Source: Kangiella marina
Lineage (GTDB): Bacteria > Pseudomonadota > Gammaproteobacteria > Enterobacterales > Kangiellaceae
Length of the DNA stretch: 64,000 nt
Reading direction: 5' to 3'
Assembly: GCF_039541235.1 (NCBI RefSeq)
Contig: NZ_BAABFV010000002.1
Coordinates: 248,001-312,000 of the forward strand
Shown: positions 26,757-35,670 of the stretch, in pieces
How the letters are laid out: every line of letters begins with the position of its first letter
Position numbering within the stretch: position 1 is the stretch's first letter
Program-made: the position numbers and the translations under genes
The notes under the pieces: model-generated
What the model saw: only the letters and a program-made list of their open reading frames with translations
Told to the model about the DNA's origin: nothing
The model's database searches: none

Positions 26757-28856
26757 CTACCAGATTTTAACGCGTTTTTCAGGCGCTAAGTACATCTCAT
26801 CCGTCGGTTCTACGTTAAACGCTTCGTAGAATTCAGGCATGTTACGTACGGTACCGTTTGCACGGAATTCGCTTGGCGAATGCGGGTCCGTGTCAATACG
26901 CTTACGAAGTTCTTCATCACGGTATTTACGACGCCATACTTGAGCCCAGCCGTAGAAAACACGCTGATCACCAGACATGCCATCAATAACCGGTGCTTTG
27001 TCACCGTCTTTAGAGATTTGGTAAGCTTTATAAGCAATCGTTAGACCACCTAAGTCACCAATGTTCTCACCTTGAGTGAATTCACCGTTAACGTGAACAC
27101 CATCAAGAACCGTAAAGTTATTGTACTGTGCTACGAGTTTATCAGTACGCTTCTCGAACTCTGTTAAGTCTTCCTCAGTCCACCAATTGCGAAGTTTGCC
27201 GTCACCGTCGTACTGTGCGCCTGAGTCATCAAACCCGTGGCCCATTTCGTGACCAATAACCGCGCCGATACCGCCGTAGTTCACCGCATCGTCAGCTTCC
27301 ATGTTAAAGAATGGTGGCTGTAGAATGGCTGCTGGGAAGACGATTTCGTTCATCACAGGATTGTAGTAAGCGTTAACCGTTTGTGGGGTCATGAACCACT
27401 CTGTACGATCAATCGGTTGACCAAGCTTTTCACGGTTTTTCTTAACCTGCATTAATGCTGAACGCTTCATGTTGCCATAAAGATCGTCATCTTTAATTAC
27501 TAAGTCAGAGTAATCTTTCCACTTATCAGGGTAGCCGATTTTTGGCGTGAACTTGCTGAGTTTATCCAACGCTTGCTTTTTCGTGTCTTCACTCATCCAC
27601 TCAAGTTCTTTAATCCCTTGAGCGTATGCGCGACGTAGGTTTTCAACTAACTCAACCATGCGCTCTTTCGCTTCTGGCTTGAAGTGTTTTTTGACGTAGA
27701 TTTTGCCAACCACTTCGCCTAACGTACCGTTGATAACGTTAACACCACGCTTCCAACGCGGTTCTTGTTCTTCAACACCACTCAATACGCCTTGATAGAA
27801 GCGGAAGTTTTCTTTGTCCATTGCTTCGTTAAGAAAGCTCGCACTATTCGTAATCGCGTGCCACTGGAAATACGTCTTCCAGTCTTCCAGCGGGACTTCC
27901 TTAAACATATCATTAAGGGCCGCGAAGTAGTCTGGTTGGCCGATGATTACATTGTCGATATCACCCAACATGGCGTTATCGTGCCAGCGATCCCAGTCGA
28001 GGTTAGACAAAGTGTTTTGTAAATCAGCGAAGCTCATTTTGTTGTAACGAGCAACAGGGTTACGCAATTTTTCTTTTGGCCAATGTTTTTGTGCAATCGC
28101 CGTTTCTAAGCCCATGACTTTAGCGGCTTTATCTTCGCCACCTTCAACGCCAGCCAGCTCAAACATCTTTGCGATGTGTTCAACATATTGGTCGCGTACT
28201 TTCTGGCTCTTCTCATCTTCTTTTAAGTAAGAGTCACGGCTTGGAAGGCCAAGGCCACTTTGATTCATTTGGGTAATATAGTTATCAGGCTCTTTCGCAT
28301 CGACATAAACGTATGTGCTGAATGGCGACGTTGAAACCATTTGCGCATAAGCGAGGTATTCTGACAAATCCGATAGGTTTTCGATAGAAGCAATACGGTC
28401 TAGCTCGGGTTGTATCGGCGTTGTGCCTAATTCTTCAAGTTTGTCCGTATTCATGTAGCTTTCGAACAAGTCACCCACTTGCTGCTCTTCAGTACCGTCA
28501 GCAGCTTTTGTTTGTGCCGCTTCTTCAATGATAGCGCGAACGTCTTTTTTAGCTTGCTCGGCTAATTTAGTAAATGAGCCGTAGTTTGATTTATCCGCTG
28601 GGATTTCAAACTCTTTTAACCATTTACCATTAACGTGGCGGAACAGATCGTCTTGAGCGCGAACCGAACGATCGATGTACTTAGTCTCGATACCTGACAC
28701 AAGTTGCTGCTTGGCTTCCTGTTTCTCTGAAGCTGTAACTTTTTGTTCGCTAGCCTGTACTTCAGTCTTAGTGGCAGCTGTTTCTTTCTGAGGTTGTTCA
28801 GAATTACACGCCGCTAAAACGGCTAAGCATACTGAGCTTATAACCAGTTTTTTCAT
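26757..28856 (-). CDS. M13-family zinc metallopeptidase, lipoprotein
   Basis: Neprilysin/PepO-type endopeptidase expected to cut oligopeptides in the periplasm or at the cell surface. The N-terminus is a lipoprotein signal with lipobox LAAC (Cys17), followed by a Lys/Glu/Gln-rich linker. The M13 N-terminal domain covers ~60-440. The zinc site is HEMGH near residue 535 with the third ligand Glu in GENIGDLGG near 600; NAYYNPVMNEIVFPAAILQPPFF is the typical preceding segment. Length, 699, is complete. It is convergent with metE. Confidence 0.95.
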   Translation of the reverse strand: MKKLVISSVCLAVLAACNSEQPQKETAATKTEVQASEQKVTASEKQEAKQQLVSGIETKYIDRSVRAQDDLFRHVNGKWLKEFEIPADKSNYGSFTKLAEQAKKDVRAIIEEAAQTKAADGTEEQQVGDLFESYMNTDKLEELGTTPIQPELDRIASIENLSDLSEYLAYAQMVSTSPFSTYVYVDAKEPDNYITQMNQSGLGLPSRDSYLKEDEKSQKVRDQYVEHIAKMFELAGVEGGEDKAAKVMGLETAIAQKHWPKEKLRNPVARYNKMSFADLQNTLSNLDWDRWHDNAMLGDIDNVIIGQPDYFAALNDMFKEVPLEDWKTYFQWHAITNSASFLNEAMDKENFRFYQGVLSGVEEQEPRWKRGVNVINGTLGEVVGKIYVKKHFKPEAKERMVELVENLRRAYAQGIKELEWMSEDTKKQALDKLSKFTPKIGYPDKWKDYSDLVIKDDDLYGNMKRSALMQVKKNREKLGQPIDRTEWFMTPQTVNAYYNPVMNEIVFPAAILQPPFFNMEADDAVNYGGIGAVIGHEMGHGFDDSGAQYDGDGKLRNWWTEEDLTEFEKRTDKLVAQYNNFTVLDGVHVNGEFTQGENIGDLGGLTIAYKAYQISKDGDKAPVIDGMSGDQRVFYGWAQVWRRKYRDEELRKRIDTDPHSPSEFRANGTVRNMPEFYEAFNVEPTDEMYLAPEKRVKIW

Positions 28857-29016
28857 AGTGACACCTGTTTTATTTGTGAAGTTAGAATTTTGTTAGCACA
28901 ACATACTACCAGAATTGTAGGGCAGTGGAAGTGCTGCAAGTCTGCTAATCGTTACAGAATATGTCTAGAGAGTCTTTTTAGTAAGGCTATGTGGAGGGAC
29001 GGTCTGGGGAGAAGTG

Positions 29017-29042
29017 GCGATCCCCGCAGCAGCGGGAATCTG
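29017..29042. repeat. REP-like CCCGC/GCGGG palindrome, copy A
   Basis: GATCCCCGC-AGCA-GCGGGAATC (29019-29040), an imperfect hairpin 16 bases from the end of the thioesterase gene. With the flanking CTGGAT it resembles the second copy at 54183-54212 and the widespread class of intergenic repeats written GGATTCCCGC...GCGGGAATGAC. Confidence 0.6.
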
Positions 29043-29058
29043 GATTATAAGGGCGTGA

Positions 29059-29523
29059 CTATTTCAGTTCAGGTTGTAGCTTTAGGATTTTTTCCAACAT
29101 GTCACCTTCGACCGCTACTTTTTGGTTACTGCGATAATCGATCATCACGATTTTGCAGTGTCCTAACGTGGTCACCGTCTGTTGCTTTTCGCTAAAAGCT
29201 TGATACTCCATGACAAAACCGAACTCATTCAACTCACTAATCTTAGTGCCGATGTGTAAGGTGTCTGGATAAACCACTGGGCGACGGTAGCGGCAATAGA
29301 TATCGCCAAGAATTGGGCCAACCGGTGAGGTTTTGATGTTGGCTTCCATCTTCATCGTTTCCATATAGGCAATACGGGCGCTCTCAAAGTAACGGATATA
29401 GCTAACATTGTTGACGTGCTGAAAAGCGTCCATTTCTCCCCATGCTACGCGAATAGGAAGTACAACAGGAAAGTCTTGGGTAAATTGTTCAAGGGTGTCA
29501 GCTGAATGTGCTTTCATAATCAT
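29059..29523 (-). CDS. Acyl-CoA thioesterase, 4HBT hotdog family (YbgC/FcbC-like)
   Basis: Single hotdog-domain thioesterase, probably acting on acyl-CoA. The signature WGEMDAFQHVNNVSYIRYFESARI near residues 28-51 contains the catalytic Asp of the 4HBT family (MDAFQHVNN). Length is 154. ATG codons at 29523 and 29517 are both possible; neither has a clear Shine-Dalgarno, and a perfect 13-base stem includes the first base of the upstream ATG. It lies 85 bases after ttcA on the same strand. The natural substrate is unknown. Confidence 0.88.
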   Translation of the reverse strand: MIMKAHSADTLEQFTQDFPVVLPIRVAWGEMDAFQHVNNVSYIRYFESARIAYMETMKMEANIKTSPVGPILGDIYCRYRRPVVYPDTLHIGTKISELNEFGFVMEYQAFSEKQQTVTTLGHCKIVMIDYRSNQKVAVEGDMLEKILKLQPELK

Positions 29524-29563
29524 TGTTAAGATGGTTGTTTAACTCATCCGACCATCTTAACAA
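29523..29563 (-). promoter_or_regulatory. Perfect 13-base hairpin at the thioesterase start
   Basis: TTGTTAAGATGGT (29523-29535) pairs exactly with ACCATCTTAACAA (29551-29563) around a 15-base loop. On the minus strand the stem ends on the A of the ATG at 29523. There is no U-tract on either side, so it does not look like a terminator for ttcA. Confidence 0.6.
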
Positions 29564-29608
29564 GGATTAGAACTGAGGCGAATAGATTTCTTCAATCAAA
29601 CTCAGTTG

Positions 29609-30541
29609 CTAGCCGATGTTTACAAATTGGATTGGCTGCTCTTGTGTCTCTGCGTCATCATCATTGTCGTCAATCGGCAGACTTGAGAAATCAGGCGCGT
29701 CGAACAAGGTATCGCCACCCGATTTTTGGCTAAGGACGTCTTGTGTCAGGCCTTGAAAATCATACAGCTCGGTATCAGCCAAGTGTGAGGGAGCTACGTT
29801 GCTCATGGCTTTGAAAATAGTTTCGATCCGGCCAGGGTATTTACGATCCCAGTCTTGTAGCATCATTTTGATATTTTGGCGCTGTAAATTTTCCTGTGAG
29901 CCACAAAGGTTGCACGGAATGATTGGGAACTGCTTTTCCTGCGCGAATTTGGCGATATCCTTTTCCTTACAGTAAGCAAGGGGGCGTATAACGATATGTT
30001 TACCGTCGTCGCTTTTTAGCTTTGGTGGCATGGATTTCATCGAGCCACCAAAGAACATGTTGAGAAATAGCGTCTCAATCATGTCATCGCGATGATGGCC
30101 CAGGGCAATTTTGGTAATGCCGTTACGCTCTGCCCAGCCATAAATCACGCCGCGTCGTAGCCTTGAACAAAGGCCGCAGGTGGTTTTGCCTTCTGGAATC
30201 ACTCGTTTGACAACGCTATAGGTGTCTTCCTCAATGATTTCATAAGGAATATCGAGTGTCGATAAATAGTTCGGTAATACTTCCTCAGGGAATCCGGGTT
30301 GCTTTTGATCGAGGTTAACAGCGATCAAGTCGAACTTTACTGGAGCGCTCTTTTGTAGATTCATTAAGATATCAAGCAGAGTGTAAGAGTCCTTACCGCC
30401 GGATAAACAAACCATGATTTTGTCGCCTTCCTCAATCATAGAAAAGTCCATGATGGCTTTTCCAACATTGCGACGAAGGCGTTTTTGGAGCTTATTAAAC
30501 TCTAGTTTTGAGCGTCGTTCGGTCATTTTTAGAAGTAGCAT
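29609..30541 (-). CDS. ttcA: tRNA 2-thiocytidine(32) synthetase TtcA
   Basis: Thiolates cytidine 32 in certain tRNAs, using ATP and an iron-sulphur cluster. The PP-loop SGGKDS is at residues 47-52; cluster cysteines are in Cys122-x2-Cys125 ([11 protein letters not shown]) and Cys210-x2-Cys213 (CNLCGSQ), with [19 protein letters not shown] between them. The 310-residue protein has an acidic tail typical of the family. The start may be 30541 or the internal Met6 at 30526. It stands alone before the thioesterase gene. Confidence 0.96.
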   Translation of the reverse strand: MLLLKMTERRSKLEFNKLQKRLRRNVGKAIMDFSMIEEGDKIMVCLSGGKDSYTLLDILMNLQKSAPVKFDLIAVNLDQKQPGFPEEVLPNYLSTLDIPYEIIEEDTYSVVKRVIPEGKTTCGLCSRLRRGVIYGWAERNGITKIALGHHRDDMIETLFLNMFFGGSMKSMPPKLKSDDGKHIVIRPLAYCKEKDIAKFAQEKQFPIIPCNLCGSQENLQRQNIKMMLQDWDRKYPGRIETIFKAMSNVAPSHLADTELYDFQGLTQDVLSQKSGGDTLFDAPDFSSLPIDDNDDDAETQEQPIQFVNIG

Positions 30542-30815
30542 TACAAGCAGTTCTTAACAAGGACGTGAATTATAGCTAAAAAAGTGGGCTGAGACTAAGG
30601 AAAACCGTACCAAAATCTACATCAAATGCCTTAGGAGCTCTGTGAAATGCAGCCTTTTTCACCAAACTTTGATGCCTTATAATGTTAAATTATAATAAAT
30701 TATTGTGGCAGACTGTCGCAAAAGGCCGGTGTGTGGTATTTATAGCCACTGTGAAGGTTTACTCGACTGGGTATGAAAGATATCTGTGAATATTTGGGGT
30801 GGTTATTAGTAAGTT

Positions 30816-32696
30816 ATGAAAAGCTTAAAATGTAAGTTAACAGCAGTCATGGTTGCAATCGGAGGGTTTTTGGCATCAGGTGCCAAAGCTGCGACGGTTG
30901 AATTTCAGGTGGATTGGCCGCAATGGTCACAAGAAAACCGTATTGAGTTTTATAATACTGCAGTGGATGCTGTTGATCGCGATAACGATGGTAATACTAC
31001 TGAAATCATTAATAGTAACTTGGTGACCACGCGCTATGGCGGGGAAAATGCCATGTGTGTGCCTGGCTTTTGCTCTAATGCGGCGACCGCTAACACTCCT
31101 TTTACTCAAACATATACTTTTAATAATGTTCCTGCGGGTAACTACAGCATTGTCATGTATGACAGCTTTGGTGATGGTTGGGACGGCGGTGGTGATGTAA
31201 CCGTTTTTATCAATGGTGTGAATATTGGTAGTGCTTCGGTTCCAACTACAGGTACATCAACATCAGTTGCGACAGCGACTTTTGCTGTAAGTGATACGGC
31301 TACTGGAACCACCACTCAGACGTGTTCTAACACCAGCTTAACCAGTGCTTGGTCGAATTTAGCTTCAAGTCCCCAAGCCACCTCTGGCTCGATTCCTGTG
31401 GCAATCACGACCTCGACGACCTCTCCAGCATCATGGGTATTTAGCGCTGACACCATGAATACGATTAATGCCTGGAGCTCAACAGCGGTTCAAGGGCGTC
31501 AATCCTTAGGAACATTATTTGAGTGGGACCCAACGCCCGGAGCCAACGGTTTTGAGCCTGTTTATCAGGCCGTTAATACCGATGGTGCGGTTAATGATAA
31601 TGATCCCGGTGGTCTTGGTACCCTGCAAATCAGTTTTGGTGGCAGAACCGTAAATAATGCGATTGTTCACCTAGATCGTGTGGGTGGTGTCGGTGGAGGC
31701 GTTGCTAACTCTGCTCGTTGGTCGACCAATACAGCTGGTGTCACTTTAGGCCGTTTAGCTGGGGTAGGGCACTTTCGAACCTTTACTAACAACACCTTGT
31801 TTAGAACCATGCTTGTGCAGTCAGCAAACACAGAGTCATCCACAAACGGAGCAAACGGAACCGCCGCGGGCTCTGTTGTCTACCGAGGTCAATATTCTTC
31901 TTTGAGTCTTGGCCTAGACGGTATAGGGCTGGAAGGAGCTGGTGGTGACGGCATGGAGATGGTGGTTTGTGTTCCGCAGTCGGATTTATCGTTAACTCAA
32001 ACGGTTAGCAACAACGCTCCTAATGTCGGCGAAAATATCACTTTTACATTAACCCTGGTCAACAACGGTCCAGACGGCGCTAACAATATTCAGGTGAGGG
32101 ATATTTTGCCGGCCGAGTTAGATTTTGTATCTTCAACGGCAAGTCAAGGCAGTTACAGCTCGGCGTCGGGTGTTTGGACCGTGGGTACGGTTGCTAACGG
32201 TAACTCTGTGACGTTGAACATCGTCGCTAGCCCCAATACTGCCACAGTCATCACTAACCAGGCTGAAATTATTAATGCTGATCGTGTCGATCCAGACTCT
32301 GAGTTTAGAAGTGGCTTTGCGACGGATGATTTGTCTGACGGTATTGCGGATGACGATGAGTCTTCTGTTGACGTGAGTGCGGGCGTGGTCGACATTGCGG
32401 TCAGCAAAACATCGGTCAATGACTTTGTGCCGGGCGGAACCGATACTTATACCATAGTGGTCAGCAACTCTGGGCCAAGTGAAGCAAACGGTGTTGCCAT
32501 TTCAGATAACTTACCGTCGGGTGTGACCTTAAGTGGTAGCTGGAGCTGCGTATCTTCTGGTGGGGCCTCGTGTAGTGCTGCGTCAGGTGGTGCAGCTGGC
32601 GGTACTAGCGTCAGTTTAACTGCTGATATCCCCGCTGGCGGCCAAGTTACTGTGACGATGCCAGTCAACTACAGCGATAACCCATCAGATTTCTAA
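30816..32696 (+). CDS. Secreted protein with two DUF11 (surface Ig-like) repeats
   Basis: Predicted exported surface or secreted protein of unknown role. A signal peptide covers residues 1-25 (cleavage after SGAKA). The N-terminal half has a DSFGDGWDGGGDVTVFINGV segment, a motif seen in secreted beta-sandwich proteins. Two DUF11-type repeats follow, near residues 390-500 (SDLSLTQTVSNNAPNVGENITFTLTLVNNGPDG) and 525-626 (VDIAVSKTSVNDFVPGGTDTYTIVVSNSGPSE). The protein ends right at the end of the second repeat, with no visible sorting signal or membrane anchor. It is followed 13 bases later by a small exported protein gene, probably cotranscribed. Confidence 0.75.
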   Translation: MKSLKCKLTAVMVAIGGFLASGAKAATVEFQVDWPQWSQENRIEFYNTAVDAVDRDNDGNTTEIINSNLVTTRYGGENAMCVPGFCSNAATANTPFTQTYTFNNVPAGNYSIVMYDSFGDGWDGGGDVTVFINGVNIGSASVPTTGTSTSVATATFAVSDTATGTTTQTCSNTSLTSAWSNLASSPQATSGSIPVAITTSTTSPASWVFSADTMNTINAWSSTAVQGRQSLGTLFEWDPTPGANGFEPVYQAVNTDGAVNDNDPGGLGTLQISFGGRTVNNAIVHLDRVGGVGGGVANSARWSTNTAGVTLGRLAGVGHFRTFTNNTLFRTMLVQSANTESSTNGANGTAAGSVVYRGQYSSLSLGLDGIGLEGAGGDGMEMVVCVPQSDLSLTQTVSNNAPNVGENITFTLTLVNNGPDGANNIQVRDILPAELDFVSSTASQGSYSSASGVWTVGTVANGNSVTLNIVASPNTATVITNQAEIINADRVDPDSEFRSGFATDDLSDGIADDDESSVDVSAGVVDIAVSKTSVNDFVPGGTDTYTIVVSNSGPSEANGVAISDNLPSGVTLSGSWSCVSSGGASCSAASGGAAGGTSVSLTADIPAGGQVTVTMPVNYSDNPSDF

Positions 32697-32709
32697 GTTA
32701 GGTTTTATT

Positions 32710-33105
32710 ATGAAAAAAGCAGTGTATTTAATTGTTATCAGTCTGTTTGTGATGCCCTTGTTTGGAGCTCAGTTGCAAATGGTTCAGCCGGAAGCGACTG
32801 CGACAAACGTTATTATCATAAAAAGCTCTAACACCGTTGGTGCTGGGGATATCTTAAAAGCGAAAAATCGTGTGCAGAAGCTGTTGGGTGTTAAGTTAAG
32901 CATTGATTCAAAGTTTAACTATAAAAACAGAAAACGCTATGTTGCTGATAGAGATATTACGCCGCAAGAACAAGAAAGGTTGATGGCTGAGCTAGAGGCC
33001 GGAGCCAACGTAGGTGTGTTTTTTGCTGCAAAAGATGTGTCGAAGCGGTTTGAGATGAAAAACAGTAAGAGTAAAAAATCGCGCTCATCTCAAGTATCGA
33101 AGTAG
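32710..33105 (+). CDS. Small exported protein of unknown function, partner of the DUF11 gene
   Basis: Not recognised. The 131-residue product starts with a signal peptide (MKKAVYLIVISLFVMPLFGA). The mature part has a short beta-like segment, a basic middle (KNRVQKLLG, YKNRKRY) and a very basic Ser/Lys-rich tail (KNSKSKKSRSSQVSK). It starts 13 bases after the DUF11 gene and ends before a terminator, so the two probably form an operon. No catalytic motif or cysteine is visible. Confidence 0.65.
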   Translation: MKKAVYLIVISLFVMPLFGAQLQMVQPEATATNVIIIKSSNTVGAGDILKAKNRVQKLLGVKLSIDSKFNYKNRKRYVADRDITPQEQERLMAELEAGANVGVFFAAKDVSKRFEMKNSKSKKSRSSQVSK

Positions 33106-33140
33106 TCCGGCAAGCCATATTTAAAACAGGATATAGAAAG

Positions 33141-33170
33141 AGCACTTAGAGTCATCGAGGTGCTTTTTTT
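33141..33170 (+). terminator. Intrinsic terminator of the DUF11 operon
   Basis: AGCACTT (33141-33147) pairs with AGGTGCT (33158-33164) with one G-T pair; the loop has ten bases and a T-tract follows. Confidence 0.8.
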
Positions 33171-33321
33171 ATGGCTAGCTGATGAGCCTCTGCCTTAGTA
33201 CTAATGCTACTAGGGTTTAGCGTTTGCTCTGTCTGCCCAGTTTAGCCGTATTTTAAAACAAAATTTACACTACCAATGATTTTGGGTAAGTTTGACTCAG
33301 GAATAACAACATAAGCTACCT

Positions 33322-34551
33322 ATGCTGAATATCATCTGGCTATTTTTCTTTGTCATTGCTTTTGCGTTAGCGCTCTTTGATTGGGTTTTTGGGGGCAATC
33401 AAGCGGCTTTCCCTGAGCTGGTTAAATCACTGTTTGATATGGCAAAGCTCAGCGTGACGATCGCCATTGGCTTGATCGGAGTCTTGGCCTTTTGGTTGGG
33501 ATTGCTAAAAATTGCCGAACAAAGTGGGTTAGTCAGTAAGCTCGCCAAATTATTAGCGCCGCTGTTTCGAAAGTTGATGCCCGAAGTCCCCGATGGTCAT
33601 CCAGCACTGGGCAGTATTAGCATGAATATGGCCGCCAATATGTTAGGTCTTGATAACGCTGCTACGCCAATGGGTATTCGAGCTATGGAGCAGTTACAGG
33701 AGTTAAATCCGGTTAAAAATACCGCTTCAAACGCACAAATTTTATTTCTGGTGTTAAACACCTCAGCCGTGACGATTATCCCCATTACTATTATGCTGTA
33801 TCGAGCCCAATTAGGTGCGTCCGATCCGGCTGCTATTTTCTTACCCATCTTATTGGCTACCAGCGCTTCAACCTTCGTTGGGTTATTGGCTGTGTCGATG
33901 GTTCAACGTCTCTCCATCTTTAATCGTGTTATCGGCCTCTATTTTTTGGTGTTCGCTGGCATTATCGGGAGTTTGGTGTGGGCTTTAATGGCTCTACCGC
34001 CAGATGAAATGTCAGCGATGAGTTCAGCCTTAGGTAACTTTTTGCTGATGGCGGCAATCGTATTGATTTTACTTCATGGCTGGAGAGCCAAGGTCGCTGT
34101 TTACGAAGAGTTTGTAGAAGGGGCTAAAGAGGGCTTCAAAGTAGCGGTCACTATTATTCCATACCTTGTTGCCATGTTGACTGCGATTGGCGCACTACGC
34201 GCATCAGGGGCGCTTGATGCGTTTGCTAAAGGGTTGAGCTGGCTCTTTGGTTCGCTGGGTCTGGATACTCAGTTCGTTGAAGCCATTCCGACAGCATTGA
34301 TGAAGCCTTTTAGCGGCAGTGGAGCACGAGCAATGATGTTAGAAACCATGGAGTCGCAAGGCGTGGATTCTCTCGCCGGTTACATGGTTTCAACGATACA
34401 AGGGAGTACGGAAACCACATTCTACGTCTTAACTGTCTACTTTGGTGCTGTTGGCATTAAACGAATACGTCACGCCTTGTCCTGTGGATTGCTTGCGGAT
34501 TTGGCTGGAATTATTGCAGCGATCAGTCTCAGCTATTGGTTTTTCTCGTAA
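33322..34551 (+). CDS. Fused SpmA-SpmB-like membrane protein (nucleoside recognition/Gate domains)
   Basis: Polytopic inner-membrane protein of the nucleoside-recognition (Gate) family. In Bacillus the homologous halves are the separate spore maturation proteins SpmA and SpmB; in non-sporulating Proteobacteria they are fused and the role is unknown. The first half (about 1-215) has the SpmA pattern SISMNMAANMLGLDNAATPMGIRAM, the second half (about 245-409) the SpmB pattern PTALMKPFSGSGARAMM and TIQGSTETTFYVLTVYFGAVGI. Length is 409. No strong Shine-Dalgarno is visible before the ATG at 33322. Confidence 0.85.
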   Translation: MLNIIWLFFFVIAFALALFDWVFGGNQAAFPELVKSLFDMAKLSVTIAIGLIGVLAFWLGLLKIAEQSGLVSKLAKLLAPLFRKLMPEVPDGHPALGSISMNMAANMLGLDNAATPMGIRAMEQLQELNPVKNTASNAQILFLVLNTSAVTIIPITIMLYRAQLGASDPAAIFLPILLATSASTFVGLLAVSMVQRLSIFNRVIGLYFLVFAGIIGSLVWALMALPPDEMSAMSSALGNFLLMAAIVLILLHGWRAKVAVYEEFVEGAKEGFKVAVTIIPYLVAMLTAIGALRASGALDAFAKGLSWLFGSLGLDTQFVEAIPTALMKPFSGSGARAMMLETMESQGVDSLAGYMVSTIQGSTETTFYVLTVYFGAVGIKRIRHALSCGLLADLAGIIAAISLSYWFFS

Positions 34552-34942
34552 CATAAACCCTTAGCAGTAAGTAAACGCTTACCTGTGAAAAAACTACAAA
34601 AATGACTTGATTTTTTGACAGATTGTATTCGGTAACATGACACTGAGACCGTAAGAAATCCACAATTGTCAAAGAAGCCTTATTTTATAAGGGGTTGAGC
34701 CGCTACGATGAATAAATAGAGCTATCCTAGACTATGAACAAGGTACTAACCTTTTGATATATATAGGAAAAGCATGAGGTTGTACAAAAAATGAACGATT
34801 TGTTAAGGTGCACCTTATTTTATGGGCTATGAGCATGTTTCGGCAATTTTTCCCCAAAGTTATCCACAGGAAATGTGTAAACTTTTTGACGATAAGATGA
34901 CAATATGACGGCTGTACAGAAAATAGACTTTCTTTATGACAG
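34552..34942. other. 391-base intergenic region with palindromes and one DnaA-box sequence
   Basis: No convincing gene. It holds a GTAAG/CTTAC hairpin right after the SpmAB-like gene (about 34570-34584), CCTTAT-TTT-ATAAGG (34678-34692), the perfect 14-base palindrome TAAGGTGCACCTTA (34804-34817), and TTATCCACA (34860-34868), identical to a strong E. coli DnaA box. Both flanking genes point into the region, so it is long for a gap without promoters of annotated genes. Confidence 0.5.
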
Positions 34943-35539
34943 TTAGCCTTCTTTTGTCGCACTAGCGACGGTATAAGCCGGCCCTTGTTTATGCTTTTTA
35001 TAATTGCCAAAGACTTCCTTAAAAGCGCGTTTCATAAAATCACGAAGGCCAGTAATGGTGACCACATACAAACGACCGCCAGGGGCTAGACGTTGATAGG
35101 CGTCGTTAAGGAAAATATAGAGCAGCTCATTACCGACCTTGGCTGGAATGTTCGAAACGATGACATTGAACTCTTTTTCAGGGACATCGCTAAAGCCATT
35201 GCTTAGTCGAGCGCTGGCATGAGGAGTATTGTTCTTTTTGGCATTTTTGTTGGCGTAGTTGACCGCAACAAAGTCTTTATCGACCATGATGACTTCGCCT
35301 TGCGGAGCCATCTTTGCCATGGTCAACCCAAGCACCCCGTAACCACAACCTAAGTCGAGGCACTTATCATCCGGCTCAACTTCTAAATATTTGAGAAGCA
35401 TGATTGACCCATCGTCGATCGCACGAGGTGAGAAAATTCCCCACGTGGTGGCAAAAGACATCGGATAACCGGTCACTGTATCTTCGATGGAGAGATCTTT
35501 TTTGAGTTCCGCGATTTGCGATTTGGTGTAATGAGCCAT
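34943..35539 (-). CDS. Class I SAM-dependent methyltransferase, MTS/RsmC-like
   Basis: Predicted N-methyltransferase resembling the catalytic half of the rRNA guanine-N2 methyltransferase RsmC. The SAM motif I is CLDLGCGYGVLG near residue 60, motif II VDKDFVAVNYA near 86, and the catalytic-type loop is NIPAK where RsmC-like enzymes have NPPFH. TTWGIFSPRAIDDGSIMLL is the typical upstream segment. At 198 residues it lacks the N-terminal duplicate domain of RsmC. The substrate is not predictable. It is divergent from rlmM. Confidence 0.8.
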   Translation of the reverse strand: MAHYTKSQIAELKKDLSIEDTVTGYPMSFATTWGIFSPRAIDDGSIMLLKYLEVEPDDKCLDLGCGYGVLGLTMAKMAPQGEVIMVDKDFVAVNYANKNAKKNNTPHASARLSNGFSDVPEKEFNVIVSNIPAKVGNELLYIFLNDAYQRLAPGGRLYVVTITGLRDFMKRAFKEVFGNYKKHKQGPAYTVASATKEG

Positions 35540-35670
35540 ATTTGCTGGGTAACTGAGCTAAATTCATGGAAAGTGGCGCTATTTTAGCACTAGCGCCTTT
35601 AAAACCCTAATCAAAGCTGGCGTCACTATGTTAGAATTTGCGCAACTTATATTCTTAATCGTGTCTATCT

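Noticed and set aside
28890-29195. 101-codon plus-strand frame between the M13 and thioesterase genes
   Set aside because: It runs through the REP-like repeat and antisense to the thioesterase; composition looks non-coding.
34566-34590. GTAAG/CTTAC hairpin after the SpmAB-like gene as a sixth copy of the 3'-end element
   Set aside because: The arms are in the opposite order (GTAAG first), there is no CTCC-type tail and no outer stem.
34732-35010. 92-codon minus-strand frame in the gap downstream of the methyltransferase gene
   Set aside because: It overlaps the methyltransferase 3' end in another frame and has no family-like features.
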